From Rhinopithecus roxellana (taxonomy: Eukaryota > Chordata > Mammalia > Primates > Cercopithecidae), in contig NC_044552.1 of assembly GCF_007565055.1 (NCBI RefSeq), positions 150,989,859 through 151,053,858 on the forward strand: DNA of 64,000 bases, in the 5' to 3' direction. A program made the translations under genes and the position numbers. The notes under the pieces are model-generated. The model did not search any database. It was not told the DNA's origin and worked only from the letters and a program-made list of their open reading frames with translations. How positions within the stretch are numbered: position 1 is the first letter of the stretch; every line of letters starts with the position of its first letter. Positions 46,561-58,565 of the stretch are shown here, piece after piece.

Positions 46561-48594
46561 TAGCAAGTGAGTGTGTTTACTCCCAAAATGAGAAAATTAG
46601 GGGCAACATGAGGGCTACCTTCAAATTTTAAAGAGCTACTGTGTGGAAGAAAATACTCTTGTTCTCAGTTCCCCTAATATTTCCTGAGAGTTCATTATAT
46701 ACTGTACCAGGAACTATGCTAGGTGCAGAGACAAAAGTAGAATAAGGGAAGTTTCCATAGATACCAGCTCATCCAAAGGAGAACTTTCTAACACATGAAA
46801 CAAGTCATTACTATCCAACAATTCACTTGCCACAGGAGAGCTCTGAAACTACTCAAGCAGCTGCACTGTAAAGGGAATTTCTTGCCCAATTGTTGGTCAC
46901 TGATCTGCCTTCTGAGGAGTCTTCCAACTCTCAATGCTATAAGCTGGTTTTACGGTGCCTGTTTGGCTTGTGGGGATATAATATATCATACTTTACGTGT
47001 ACAGACACATCTAATATCTAATAGAGATATATCTAATCAGATATAACAACCTCAAGCAAACCCCAAGTTGCTAGGTGCTTAGTAAATTATTTTGTTACAC
47101 TGAAGGGTGAAAAAGCACAGAATGATTAAATTATCCCACATGAGACAATGGGATAAACTGGAAGTGAAACAGACTGTGGGGCGCTGGTCTGCGCAGTTCA
47201 CAAAGTCCCCATTGCTGACTAACCACAGGCCCAGAGGGAAGGCACATAGACTACTGTGCCCCTGCTACTGGTTGGGTTTTTCTTTTACACAGAGAAATAG
47301 CTTGATTATCTAGGCTGCTACAAAGCCAGTTGTCAACAGAACTAGGATTAGAATTCAGAAGTACTAGATGTCAGGTTTCTGTACAAAGAGCAATAGCATT
47401 CTACCGAAGCATTACTGTTTCCCGATAAATACAACATCTGTGAAACCTGAGGAATTTATAGTGGGAACGGCTGGGGAGAAGAGGGTGCTAACAGTAAGTG
47501 CAGGCATCGTGCACAGCTGGAGAAACTGTGGAATGCTGATCGCCCTCTCTTGGTAGAAATAGTAAGAAACCTTAGAACTGATCTAGATTCTGGAAGGCAT
47601 GGAAACAGAGAACAAGCTGGCCACTGCGGAAAGTTGTAAGACCTTTCGAGGCTGGCTCGACTGCAGCTGCCTTTTGCTTGGCTGTGAGTTTGCAAAACTT
47701 TGAGGCTCTTGGAGGAAGGTAGCTAAATCTGTATCAGGGCCAAGGGCACCCCTGGGAAAAAAAGAAACAACTTTTCTTTAGAGGTTTAACTAGACTAAAA
47801 CCTCTCTGATGATTCGGATGGCCTCAACGGAAGCCCACTGGCCAAAAGAATATGGAGAGTTCCCAGGGGAAATAGGTCGGGAGGGAAGGAAGAGTCAACA
47901 GGAAACCAGGACTCAGGATCCTGGGCAGATTCGGCTGGTTTCAGCACAGTCTGAGGCTCGTCAGGAAGCTCTTCTCTCACCGACCATGGCACTCAGCACT
48001 CAGGGAGCGCCACTGAGCATGCGTGAGAACAGCAACCCTCAGCTCGCGTGGTGTCAGCTTCCTTTGAAAACCCCCTCTGGTCTGTGTGCACAAGGTTCTG
48101 AACTAACCCTAGCGGATCACCACGCATGGCCTCATCTCAGTGCCTGCTCTCCGCTCCATATGAGGGAAGCAAGAGCAGCGGAGAATACGTCCCACGCAGT
48201 CAAGCCAGGGATGGGCCTCAGGCTTGCTTTCTCTGTCCGCGATGCCTCTGGAAGCAGGATACGGCCCTCGAGGCGGGCTCCTGGGATTCCTGGGAATACG
48301 GGAGGGTGAGCTATGAGCAGGCGAGGGGCAGGGCAATCATGGAGACTGGACTTTTGCTCATCTGGGCAGAAGAGTGATCTGGAAATTACTCTGAATGTGA
48401 AAAGACATGGCCAGTGTGTAGCCTCCAATGCTCTGGGAGAACGCAACCCCGGCTGGTAGCCGGGGGCCAGAGGTCTGAAATCGCGGTGCTGTCAGGTTTG
48501 GCTCCTTCTAGAGGCTGTGCAGGGAACCCTCCCCAGCCTTGCTTCCCATTTATGGTGGGGTCTGCAATTCCTGGCGCCCCCTTGACTTGCGAAC
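46561..48594. other. Intergenic, L2/MIR-like relics
   Basis: Around 46680-46760, TTCATTATATACTGTACCAG and AACTATGCTAGGTGCAGAGA look like an L2 or MIR relic. The rest is unassigned, including the 166-codon plus frame at 47809-48309, which overlaps three opposite-strand frames and has no domain. Confidence 0.35.
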
Positions 48595-48790
48595 GCATTG
48601 CTCCAATCTATGCCTCCATCTTCACAAACCCTCTGTCTCTGCGTTCTCTCCTCTTTTTATAAGGCCTGCCATGAATGCAAGATAATTTCACTTTGAGTCC
48701 CATAACTAATTGCAACTGCAAAGACTATTTCCAAATAACATTCTGAGGTTCTGTGTGAACATGAATTTTGGGGAGACACTATCCAGTTAA
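48595..48790 (-). repeat. Old LTR-like fossil fragment
   Basis: ATGCCTCCATCTTCACAAAC, AGACTATTTCCAAATAACAT and TGAATTTTGGGGAGACACTA are the reverse complement of the common LTR-like repeat type also seen at 38.4 kb. Confidence 0.5.
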
Positions 48791-50364
48791 TGATCATATT
48801 AACCGACTCCACTCCTACACGCTGTCTTCAGCCTAGAGCCTCCTGTGGTACTCCAGACGCCGGCCCCCACTTAGAGTATTCGGAAGAGTCTCAGATCTGA
48901 AGCCAAACTCAGTTTCACTCCCCAGACCTGTTCCTCCAACATCTGCTGTCATCGAAGCAGCAGTCAGTCCTTCCAGCTGCTCAGGCCCCAAACCTTGCAG
49001 TCATGCTTGTATTCTTTCTTGGCATCACATACATAAGCAAATGCTCCTGGCCATCTCCGGGATGTATTAATAGTGTATATCCCATATTCATAGCCAGTCA
49101 TTCTCACTCCTTCCTGCCCCATACTTTTGCCCTCCAGAGAAGGCAAAGCTTTTAGCATGATTCAAATCATGTCTGGATTCTGTTCTGAGCTCCCCAGGCC
49201 ACCCCACATGCTCCAGGATAACACCCTGTGTCCTTTCACAACTTAGAGGCCCCGTGGAGGCCTTGCCCTCCCCCTGCTCTCTTCCCCGCCGCCCTGTGTC
49301 CTTCCCGGCTCTGTTGTTTATGCCAGTTGCCCCAACAATCACACTCTGTCTGGGATCTGCTCAGACAGTCCCTGCTGTAGGGCCCTGGTCCTTGCTGCTT
49401 CTTCCCCAGGTTGCTCTCCAGATAGCCACACTGTCGGCCCCTTGGGTGTCTCAGTTCAAGCTTTCTTGACTACCCAGCTTAAAAGAGCTTCCCGATTCCA
49501 ACATCCTTCCTGGCTCTGATGCTGCTTCCTTTTCTCCTCGGTGCTGGTCCCCACCTGGCACGTTGTCGCTAGCATGCAAGGCCCCATATGGAAGGCGCTT
49601 AGCCCACATGCCTGCCTGCCCAGGGTCTAGCAGACAGCAGGCGCTCAAGAAAGAGTTGCTGAGTGAGCGTGTGAATGAAGACTTGATGATTGGCATAAAA
49701 AATTAAAGAATCTGGGTTTTTGTTTTTTAAGCTTGTCTCGTTTTTTGCAACAATCTTTAGACCTGATCTTCTATCAGCCTTTAGCTGATGTATAGATAGG
49801 GTGAGGTTGCCACAATCTGGGGCAGATCAGCTTTGTGACTTGTCATCTAAAAAGGGGAAGAGGTTTCAGCTTGAAAGAGAAAAAAAAACAGTAGGCGACC
49901 TTTATGTGGAACAGTTACGTGAAGCCTCATCGGTGGCCAGGCAACTTCCTTTCCAACTTCTTCTTAATCGGGACCCTCGCCCGTGTTTACACCTTGCCAA
50001 AGACCATGGAAAGTGGTAAACATCTTGCCAATAAAGCTGTTTAGACTGACTGAACATGCAAAGATGCCCTCTGGCCCTTAGACAACTACAGGTCAGGGAA
50101 ATGAATGGAAGTCACATGAGAATCTACTCTTTCAAATTCCCTTTTAAAGTGGAAATTCCCTCGCTTGGTTATAGTATTAAAGGGAACAAGCCTAAGAAGT
50201 GGACTACATGAAAAATGGGCACATGAGGATATGAGAGTATAGATGGTGTACGCTCATAGCTGGTATAGAGTAGATGGGTGTCATTTGGATAGAGAGACAC
50301 AAAACACTCTTTGCTGAACTTGAAGATGATATTGCTGGTTAAGACCACAGCTTTGGGAATTATA
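48791..50364. other. Intergenic with L2-like relics
   Basis: From about 49050 to 49690 the pyrimidine-rich text and the ending GCGCTCAAGAAAGAGTTGCT then GAGTGAGCGTGTGAATGAAG look like an L2 3' portion. No gene seen. Confidence 0.4.
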
Positions 50365-50515
50365 CCAGCATTTGAATCTTGACTCTTGACCCTGCTGCTT
50401 CCTAATGGGGTGATGTGTGTAAAGTTCTTAATCTTTCTGAGCCCTACCTGCCTCATGTGTGCTATATAGAGATGCTGGTACCTCAAAGGCCTGTGTCTGA
50501 CACATAGTGGATGGT
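50365..50515 (+). mobile_element. MIR fragment
   Basis: CTTAATCTTTCTGAGCCCTA, CTGCCTCATGTGTGCTATAT and CTGACACATAGTGGATGGTG are in MIR order. Confidence 0.7.
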
Positions 50516-51854
50516 GAAAATTGGAGAGCTGGAGGAGGAAAGGCACATAGGTCATGCCTAAGTCATGAGAACATACGAACAACAGAAATCAACAATAGAA
50601 ATCTAGCTTCACTTGATTGATCCAGCTTGTCAGAAGATCGCTAAGAGATACCACTCAACAACTAAACCTCCGTTCCACACTATGATTGCTGACTTGAGGC
50701 TGGTAACACCTTTTGGGAACCATCTCGTGGGAACGTTCACAGGAAAATTGCTCCTTTGGGTACAAGGTTTTGAGATACAATCTCTGTATCAATGAGTACT
50801 TTACATACAGGAACCCCAAAATGGAGGAAGTAGGCTATGGAGGAACAAAAAAAGAAGGAAAAAACAAAGCAGCCGCAGAGGCGAGGTGGCTGCTCCCCTT
50901 CCTGCCACCTGGAGGAAGTTGGAGGCTAGTTCTGGAAACATCAGAGTTTCTATTACTTTGGTTACTTGGCGGAGCCTAAAAACTTCCTCTTGAGTGGAAG
51001 AAAGAAAATCCTTTCTGTGTTGCTCCCTGGAGAGAAGGAGACCGAGCTGACTCTTGCTTCCATTTGAGGAGCTCAAAGGAAGCCATTTCCCACGATGGTT
51101 CCCTAAGCACAATCCCACAAGGAGCCCAGCCCTGGCCCACAGCTCCTTGACTACAATCCCCACGTCCCATTCATCACCCTTGCCCTATTCTTTGTGACTT
51201 TGCTCAACACTGGTGACTTCTTCTGCTTCCATATTTACCTCCAGTCTGAGACTCAGGAGCATGTGGCCACCTGGTGCCACAGAGATGCCACACACGTGGC
51301 CCAATGCCAACAGGGGCGCTTAAAATACATTGCTGATCTGCGGCCTACGTCTGGAGGAAAGGGGCCAGTGGGATACTACAGTGACCCGAGAGGCTCCTAT
51401 TCTGAACCACAGAGAGCACCACACCAAGAGGCTGGTGTGATCTGCCGCTGGGCCCACAGTTTTCATGGGCCCCATGCGCGTGGAGCAAAAGGTCCTTAGA
51501 TCAAAGACATCCAGTGTTCTGGCGGGTTCCTGTTTCTTCACACTGACCACTTCAATAATGCAACCTTATTCACAGGACGGGGATTTTTTTGGCTTTGACC
51601 AAGGCTGCAGTGTCTCCAGAGCTGAAAACTCTAGTTACTTCTGCCTGGTTCTGGCCTACCCTGGCTCAGCTCAGTCATTAACCAGTAAAACTAGTATCTC
51701 CCGTTCTAGAGGGAGGTTGTCATCCTGGTGGAGGGCCATGGATCAGGATCTGCACCCCTCTGTTTAATTCTCCAAGAAGGTTACTGCAGCTGAGGTCAAC
51801 TTCTTCCCAGAGAAGCAAAACCTGTTGACTTCAGAGGCTGCTTGTTAAACAGAG
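50516..51854. other. Intergenic, nothing recognised
   Basis: No domain in any open frame; the 120-codon minus frame at 50801-51163 overlaps plus frames and looks like chance. Confidence 0.35.
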
Positions 51855-51985
51855 AGGCATTACCGCCAGGAGATGTGTGACATCAGGCTTTTCAGGGGTG
51901 GTGCCCAGACAGCTCAGAAACTTTGCTTAACAAACTCTTCCAGGTGATTTTGATATTAGCTACATTTGAAAACCACAGAATTAAA
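51855..51985. mobile_element. MER5-type DNA transposon relic
   Basis: TTCCAGGTGATTTTGATATT then ACATTTGAAAACCACAGAAT match the end of a MER5-type hAT element; the left part is degraded. Confidence 0.55.
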
Positions 51986-52275
51986 TGATGTTAGTTTTTT
52001 TTCCCTCAAAATTTAAGTTTCATATTGACCTTTGAACTACTTATACTGAAAACATTTCAAACATTGATAGGTCATTGATACTAGCAACCGATCTGAAATT
52101 ATTACTTTGTCTTTAAAAAACTGACAATTTTGGAATATTATCATTCCTTAGTAGTTTGCATTTATGACATTATATACTTCCAACTCCTTCTTCCACTTTG
52201 TGCAAATGCTTTCATGTATCTTATTTCTACATCTGTCATAAACCCTGTTTACTATTTTTAATTTAGTCAACAATC

Positions 52276-52573
52276 TTTTTTTTTTTTTTTTTTTTGAGAC
52301 AGAGTCTCACTCTGTTGCTCAGGCTGGAGTGCAGTGGTGCCATCATGGCTGACTGCAACCTCAACCTCCCAGGTTTAACATCCTTGCCTCAGCCTCCTGA
52401 GTAGCTGGGACTACAGGCATACACCACCACACCCAGTTAATTTTTGTATTTTTTGTAGAGACAGGGTTTCACCATGTTGCCCAGACTGGTCTCAAACTCC
52501 TGAACCCAAGCCATCTGCCCATCTCAGCCTCCCAAAGTGCGGGGATTACGGGCATGAGCCACTGCATCTGGCC
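52276..52573 (-). mobile_element. Alu
   Basis: Poly-T of about 20 then GAGACAGAGTCTCACTCTGT, ending GAGCCACTGCATCTGGCC. Moderately diverged. Confidence 0.9.
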
Positions 52574-53031
52574 ACCATAGTTAACAGTCTTTTAAAGAAT
52601 CAGCCATGAGAAAATGTTTTTCATATCCACTTTTACTATTTCTGGTGCTCGCTTCTCTGTATAACCCCAAATTCTTATCTGGTATAATTTTCCTACAGCC
52701 TAAAGAACTACCTTTAACATTTATTGTAGCACAGGTCTCTCAGCAATGAGTTATCTTAGTTTTTCAGGGTCTGAAAAGGTTTTACTTTTGTCTTTAATTT
52801 AAAACAATATTTTTACTGGATCTATAATAGAATAATAGAATTCTGGATTAATTGTTTGTTTCAGTACTTTAAGATGTCAGTTCATTAACATCCAGCTTAC
52901 ATGTCTGACAAGAAATCTGTTATGATTGTCTTTCTTCTTGGGTATGTAATGTCCCCCACAGCCCCCAAATGCATTTTACATTTTCTCCTTATCTTTGGTT
53001 TTTAAAAGTTTGCTTTTATGTGTCTAGGTGT

Positions 53032-53062
<31 letters not shown>
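53032..53062. repeat. (TTTTG)n microsatellite
   Basis: About six TTTTG units within the L1 relic. Confidence 0.9.
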
Positions 53063-53301
53063 GTATGGAGGTTTTTTATTTGTTTTTGTATTTATACTGT
53101 TGAGATTCCCTGAGCTTCACGAACCTGAGGTTTGCTGTCTTGCATTATATTTGCAAATTATCTCTTTAAATAGTTCTTCTGTTTTATTCCTTGTTGCTTG
53201 TTTGTTTGTTCCGGGACTCCAATTGCATGTATGTTAGATGATCTCACAGCTCTTGGAGGCCTTGCTAGACAGAGTTTTTCGCTCTATTTTATGTTTTTGT
53301 T

Positions 53302-53330
53302 GTTTTGTTTGTTTGTTTGTTTGTTTGTTT
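53302..53330. repeat. (TTTG)n microsatellite at Alu tail
   Basis: About seven TTTG units next to the poly-T of the following reverse Alu, arising from its A-tail. Confidence 0.9.
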
Positions 53331-53336
53331 TCTGTT

Positions 53337-53622
53337 TTTTCTGAGACAGAGTGTCACTCTGTCACCCAGGCTAGAGTGCAGTGGTGCAATCTTGGCTCAC
53401 TGCAACCTCTGCCTCTGGGTTCAAGCGATTCTCCTGCCTCAGCCTCCCAAGTAACTGGGACTACAGGCATATTCCCCACACAGCCTGCTAATTTTTGTAT
53501 TTTTAGTAGAGATGGAGTTTCACTATGTTGGCCAGGCTGGTCTTGAACTCCTGACCTTGCGATCCGCCTGCCTTGGCCTCCCGAAGTGCTGGGATTACAG
53601 GCATGAGCCACCGCGCCTAGCC
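53337..53622 (-). mobile_element. Alu
   Basis: CTGAGACAGAGTGTCACTCT start and GAGCCACCGCGCCTAGCC end; full-length reverse Alu inserted in the L1 relic. Confidence 0.9.
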
Positions 53623-53870
53623 TATTTTATGTTCTTTGTGTGTTATTTTATATGATTCCTGTTGACCTATCTTCAAGTTTCTTAATCTTTCTTCAGCTGA
53701 GACTAGTTCATTGATAAACTTTCTGAAGGAATCTTTATGTCTTATATCTTTTTTGTAGCATTCCCACATGTATAGTCTCTATCTCTCTGCTGAAATTTCC
53801 TATCTGTTCATGTATGTCATATGCCTTTTCCTCTAGATCATTTAACAAATTCTTCAGATTTGTTTTGGTT

Positions 53871-54172
53871 TGTTTTGTTTTGTTTTTTTGAGATGGAGTT
53901 TTTGCTCTTGTCTCTCAGGCTGGAGTGCAATGGCGCAATCTCAGCTCACTGCAACCTCTGCCTCCTGGGTTCAAGCAATTCTCCTGCCTCAGCCTCCCTA
54001 GTAGCTGGGACTACAGGCACCCAGCATCACGCCTGGCTAAGTTTTGTATTTTTAGTAGAGACAGGGTTTCGCCATGTTGGCCAGGCTGGTCTCGAGCTCC
54101 TGACCTTAAGTGATCTGCCCACCTTGGCCTCCCAAAATGCTGAGCTTACAGGTGTGAGCCACCATGCCCAGA
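53871..54172 (-). mobile_element. Alu
   Basis: T/TTTTG-rich tail, GAGATGGAGTTTTTGCTCTT, ending GTGAGCCACCATGCCCAGAC. The 147-codon plus frame here is antisense-Alu read-through. Confidence 0.9.
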
Positions 54173-54448
54173 CTCATCAGAGTTATTTTAAAGCCCCTGT
54201 CAGAGTTCCCACATCTGGGCCATCTCGAATTCTGGTTCTATTGATTGATTGCTTTATAAGTTGACTATGAGTTGGTTTTGTTTTTGTTTTATTTTGTTTT
54301 TGTAACTGTCATCTTTTGATTGACTGCTGGAAATCATGTATAAAAGTAGACACTGTTTATGCCCTTAAAAAATAGTTTCATGTGTGGTGCAGGGGATGAA
54401 GTGTTTGCCCGTCCAGTCAGGAGTGGAGCTGGATTTGATATTTTCTTT

Positions 54449-54869
54449 TTTTTTTTTTCTTTTTTTTTTTTTTATTATACTTTAAGTTCTAGGGTACATG
54501 TGCATAACGTGCAGGTTTGTTACATATGTATACTTGTGCCATGTTGGTGTGCTGCACCCATCAACTCGTCAGCACCCATCAATTCATCATTTATATCAGG
54601 TATAAGTCCCAATGCAATCCCTCCCCCCTCCCCCCTCCCCATGATAGGCCCCGATGTGTGATGTTCCCCTTCCCGAGTCCAAGTGATGTCATTGTTCAGT
54701 TCCCACCTATGAATGAGAACATGCGGTGTTTGGTTTTCTGTTCTTGTGATAGTTTGCTAAGAATGATGGTTTCCAGCTGCATCCATGTCCCTACAAAGGA
54801 CGCAAACTCATCCTTTTTTATGGCTGCATAATATTCCGTGGTGTATATGTGCCACATTTTCTTAATCCA
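54449..54869 (-). mobile_element. Young 5'-truncated L1 (L1PA-like) with 18-bp target-site duplication
   Basis: Poly-T is followed by TATTATACTTTAAGTTCTAG, the reverse complement of the L1PA 3' end, then 3'UTR with a run of C-rich blocks (G-rich on the element strand) and the last part of ORF2 (frame with YYAAIKKDEFASFVGTWMQL). The direct repeat GGATTTGATATTTTCTTT is present at 54431-54448 and 54870-54887. About 420 bp, so dead on arrival. Confidence 0.95.
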
Positions 54870-54887
54870 GGATTTGATATTTTCTTT

Positions 54888-55387
54888 CATAATTATCACC
54901 TTCAGTGCACCACAGGCTTCAGAACCCTCCAGTGATAGATGCTGGGGCTGACATGAGGCTGACCTATGGAGAGTTTTTCTCAGGATTCTCTCTCCATCTT
55001 CCACTTTAAGCCATTACCATGGAGGACCAGGAAGATGTGGCTGTTTTCTCCAGCGACCCCATTAGAACACTGCTGCAGTGACTGATTTCAACTGAGAAAG
55101 GGTGAGGCCCAGACAGGCAAGGATCAGAGATGAAGGACGTGTCTTCAGGTCACTTGTTGGGGCTGAACACTGTGTCATTTGCTGTTCTGTAAGGAACGCC
55201 TGTAGTGGTTCTTGGGGACCAAACAGTGGAAGAGAAAAAACACTCCTCCTTCTTCTCTCAGAAGCTGAAGATTCAGGGAACACAAAGCCATCTTCATTGA
55301 TTGGCTGTGCAACAGCCCATTTCTTAATGAGAACCCCAGAAAGTGTAACTTCTAATTCAGAAAGGATGCTGAGGTGTTCTCTAGGCT
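54888..55387. other. Intergenic, nothing recognised
   Basis: Non-repetitive sequence. A minus-strand frame runs from this flank into the L1 insert and is an accidental fusion. Confidence 0.35.
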
Positions 55388-55555
55388 AGTGTTTCTCAAG
55401 CTTTCATGTGCGGACGAAGCACCGCAATGTGAATTCGTGTGGATTCACAGGTTCTGATACAGTAGCCCTGGGAGGGCCTAAGAGTTGCATCTCTAACGAG
55501 TTCCAGGTGACAACAAGGCCCTGGGCTGGGACCACACTTTGAGCAGCGAGGCTCT
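55388..55555. mobile_element. MER5A-like hAT element
   Basis: GTGTTTCTCAAGCTTTCATG at one end, TTCACAGGTTCTGATACAGT and GAGTTCCAGGTGACAACAAG inside, and CACACTTTGAGCAGCGAGGC at the other; this is the layout of MER5A. Confidence 0.7.
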
Positions 55556-56888
55556 AGCACACAGAACGAGAGCCAGACCCGGGAACGCACTCTACTGGAG
55601 GCGGTGACACAGAATTAGAAACTCCACAAGTCGAATGAAAGGATGTCTCAACTTGAGGATCTGAAACTGACACCTTTATCAAGGGCCCCACTGGAACAAC
55701 TGGGACTTCCCCAGGTTTCCAAGACAGACCAAAAAGCACAGCAACAGCACAAATGGCAGTGCCCCTCAATGGCTGTGAGTGACATGACATGTGGCAAGCC
55801 CTGCTTTGAGCCAGGCCCTAAGCTAAGCATGTTTAGGAATGTACAGCCTTGTCCCAGTGTTCATGGTGTACTTGCTTTTCAAATGAATGTCCCTCCTGCA
55901 AATCACATATTATCATGCCTGGAGAACACGAGAAACGTATTGTTTATATTTCATTTTGTTTTCTATAAATATTTCATATCCCCCTCTGAAGCCCAGAAAT
56001 CTACTTTGCTGGCCATAGGACTTCTGCTTGTCCTTTGCATTATTCACAGCCCCGCTAGAGGTTCTGCCTGTGTGTGTCCCTCTATATTAAGGAATGTTTC
56101 ATTCCACTGATGCTAGAGCACAGTAGACGTCTGCTGCTCCATGAGTGTTTCTAAAGTTTCCACCTCTGTGAAAATGCGCATACTGGGGATCTGTGCTATA
56201 TTTAAAGGAAGATCTTAAAAGCCAATTCCCCATCGTAAGATAGAACTCATGCAGGGTCATCTAATAACAGATCTGATCCAATGACATGAAAGTTTTCACC
56301 AAAAGAAAAGAAGTTCCTGCCGATGCTTCCATGGGAATAGGGTCCATAGGACTCTGCTGTTCTTTCCGAAAAGGTTTCTTATCAGCACCTCAGCAGCACT
56401 CTGTAGGAAATCCTTACTTGCTATTAGAAGCAACTATACTCAGATTTTCATTATAGAAAAGAGTATTGCTTCAGGCTCCAAGTCTACAGTCCCAAACCCA
56501 ACTTTATCGGATCATTAGTTCCTAGAAAAAGGCATTCCTAAATATCACTTTAAATTAGACCATAAAATGATGACTCTTATTTTGAATTTTCTTCTGGGAA
56601 TAAAAGACTGTCATCAATTGTGACATCTCACACAGCACAGGCATTTATAGAATGTTGGAGTCATGTTATCTGAAAGTGAAGTTAGTGTGCTCAAGAGTCT
56701 CTCATCTTTCTCCGTGTCTGTGGGGCAGTCACTTGTGTTTCATCAGTGTTTCTAGGTCTCTGCCTTCTGAGCCTGGAGCAGATCAGCCTCCATCACTGCT
56801 GGAGGTTACAGGACTTGCTCTGCTAATTTACTGAGACAAGGCAATGTGTGCACTTCTGAGTGAAGCCTTCTGGTTCTGGCGTCCGATT
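55556..56888. other. Intergenic, nothing recognised
   Basis: The 155-codon plus frame at 55643-56110 has a hydrophobic stretch near its end but no recognised family or support. Confidence 0.3.
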
Positions 56889-56901
56889 TGCTCTGTTCTT
56901 T

Positions 56902-57203
56902 TTTTTTTTTTTTTTTTTTTTGACACGGAGTCTGGCTTTGTCGCCCAGGCTGGAGTCCAGTGGCCGGATCTCAGCTCACTGCAAGCTCCGCCTCCCGGGT
57001 TTAGGCCATTCTCCTGCCTCAGCCTCCGGAGTAGCTGGGACTACAGGCGCCCGCCACCTCGCCCGGCTAGTTTTTTGTATTTTTTAGTAGAGACGGGGTT
57101 TCACCGTGTTAGCCAGGATGGTCTCGATCTCCTGACCTCGTGATCCGCCCGTCTCGGCCTCCCAAAGTGCTGGGATTACAGGCTTGAGCCACCGCGCCCG
57201 GTC
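56902..57203 (-). mobile_element. AluY, Old World monkey-type, young
   Basis: Nearly intact reverse AluY with many CpGs kept. Flanked by TGCTCTGTTCTTT at 56889-56901 and 57204-57216. The GGCTAGTTTTTTGTATTTTT and AGGCTTGAGCCACCGCGCCC strings are ones I associate with cercopithecoid AluYR-like subfamilies. Confidence 0.95.
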
Positions 57204-57474
57204 TGCTCTGTTCTTTCCTTTCCCTGGTACCCTACAGGGTGGAACCACATCCAGCAGCCTTGTGGGACAGGCCTGGGAGGACTTGGAGCCAGGTGAGACA
57301 TGAGGCTGTTGGTTACTGTAGGAAAGTCTAGCCTATCCTTACCAATATGGGTGTTTTATCATAAGTAACAGGTTTGGAAAAATCCAAAGGCAAACAAAGA
57401 TTTGCCTAAAGATAAACAGTCTTAAAACTGTCTTACCCTCTTAGAGCACTTCTGCAAGAGAAGTTGCAATGGAC

Positions 57475-57855
57475 TGGATTATGTCTCTCCAAAATGTATA
57501 TGATGTAATGGGCTGAATATCTGTGTGGTCCCCAAAATTCCTATGTCGAAATCCTCACCCTTAAAGAAAGGGATGCTATTAGGAGGTGGGGCCTCTAAAA
57601 GGTGATTAGGTCGTGAGGGTGAAACCCCATGAATGGGATTAGCGCCCATATAACAGAGACCCCAGAGAGCTCCTTCGTCCCTGCCCCCTGTGAGGACGCA
57701 GTGAAGGCAAGAAGGTGCCATCTGTGAACCAGGAATTGGGCCCTCACCAGACATTGAATCTGCTGGCACCTTATCTTGGACTTCTAGCCTCCAGAACCGT
57801 GAGAAATAAATGTCTACTGTTACAACAGCTGGAATGAACTAAGACCCAGATGTGT
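57475..57855 (+). repeat. LTR-like fossil (MaLR type, family uncertain)
   Basis: TGGGCTGAATATCTGTGTGG, AAAATTCCTATGTCGAAATC, AGGAGGTGGGGCCTCTAAAA, ATGAATGGGATTAGCGCCCA and CTTCTAGCCTCCAGAACCGT, GAGAAATAAATGTCTACTGT are the standard landmarks of this repeat type in the right order. Confidence 0.7.
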
Positions 57856-57989
57856 TTTTGACAGACTCTGAAGGCTATTTATATGCTGGGATCATTGCAA
57901 TCTGTTCTTCACCTTTTTAAGAGTGTGGGATTTCACTTCCTAGATGTTATCAAACAGGCTGCATTCATACATTCATAATTCTGGTTAAC

Positions 57990-58175
57990 TATATGTGAGT
58001 GATTTCTCTGTACCCACTGATGTACTAAGTACTTTGCATGGACTAATAATATTTCTCATAATAAACCTATGGGAAAAAATATTACAGATGAGGAAAGTGG
58101 AATTGAGAGAGGAAAGAAAACACACCCAGAGCCACAGGCCTGTAAGCAATGAAACTAGGGTCAGAGCTCAGGCCT
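57990..58175 (+). mobile_element. MIR element
   Basis: GTACTAAGTACTTTGCATGG, TATTACAGATGAGGAAAGTG and AGCAATGAAACTAGGGTCAG in MIR order. Confidence 0.8.
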
Positions 58176-58394
58176 ATGTTGTGCTCTTAGTAAACAGAGA
58201 ACATGTGACCTATGGATCTATCTCTACACCTGCACCCTATGTCTGGAACACAATAAACCATTGAGAATTGCTGGCTGTGTGTGGCGGCCCCACAGACCAT
58301 TGTTAACAGCCTTACACATTGCTGAGGAGTGACAGACCTTGGCAAGAACTCGGTCCTCTTAACATCCTCAACAGCTCGGGAAACACAGAGGTGA

Positions 58395-58565
58395 TAATAA
58401 AGTCTGAGAACCTACTATGTACTAGGTATGGTTTTCCCATTTAAAACTCATAGCCTTTATGTAAACTAGGTGTTATCTCCATTTTACAGATGCGAAACTG
58501 AGACTTGGAGAGAGTGGAAATCACTTGACCCTAATACAATCCGTGCACTTCAGAATTAGATTTCA
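58395..58565 (+). mobile_element. MIR element
   Basis: GAACCTACTATGTACTAGGT, CTCCATTTTACAGATGCGAA and GAGACTTGGAGAGAGTGGAA in MIR order. A second MIR in the same orientation about 400 bp after the first. Confidence 0.8.

Larger units (their letters stand above)
52580..54370 (-). mobile_element. Old L1 (L1M/HAL1-like) in pieces
   Basis: Reverse-oriented decayed LINE sequence, e.g. CAGTACTTTAAGATGTCAGT, TTATGTGTCTAGGTG, TCTTTCTTCAGCTGAGACTA, CATCTTTTGATTGACTGCTG. It continues across two later Alu insertions at 53337-53622 and 53871-54172. No intact frame. Confidence 0.65.

Noticed and set aside
53821..54264. 147-codon frame with GVSHHAQ-like motifs
   Set aside because: Antisense Alu read-through; the same type of frame appears at nearly every Alu in the window.
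54696..55004. 102-codon minus frame with LINE-like C-terminus
   Set aside because: Accidental fusion of flanking sequence with the 3' end of L1 ORF2 in a 5'-truncated insert.
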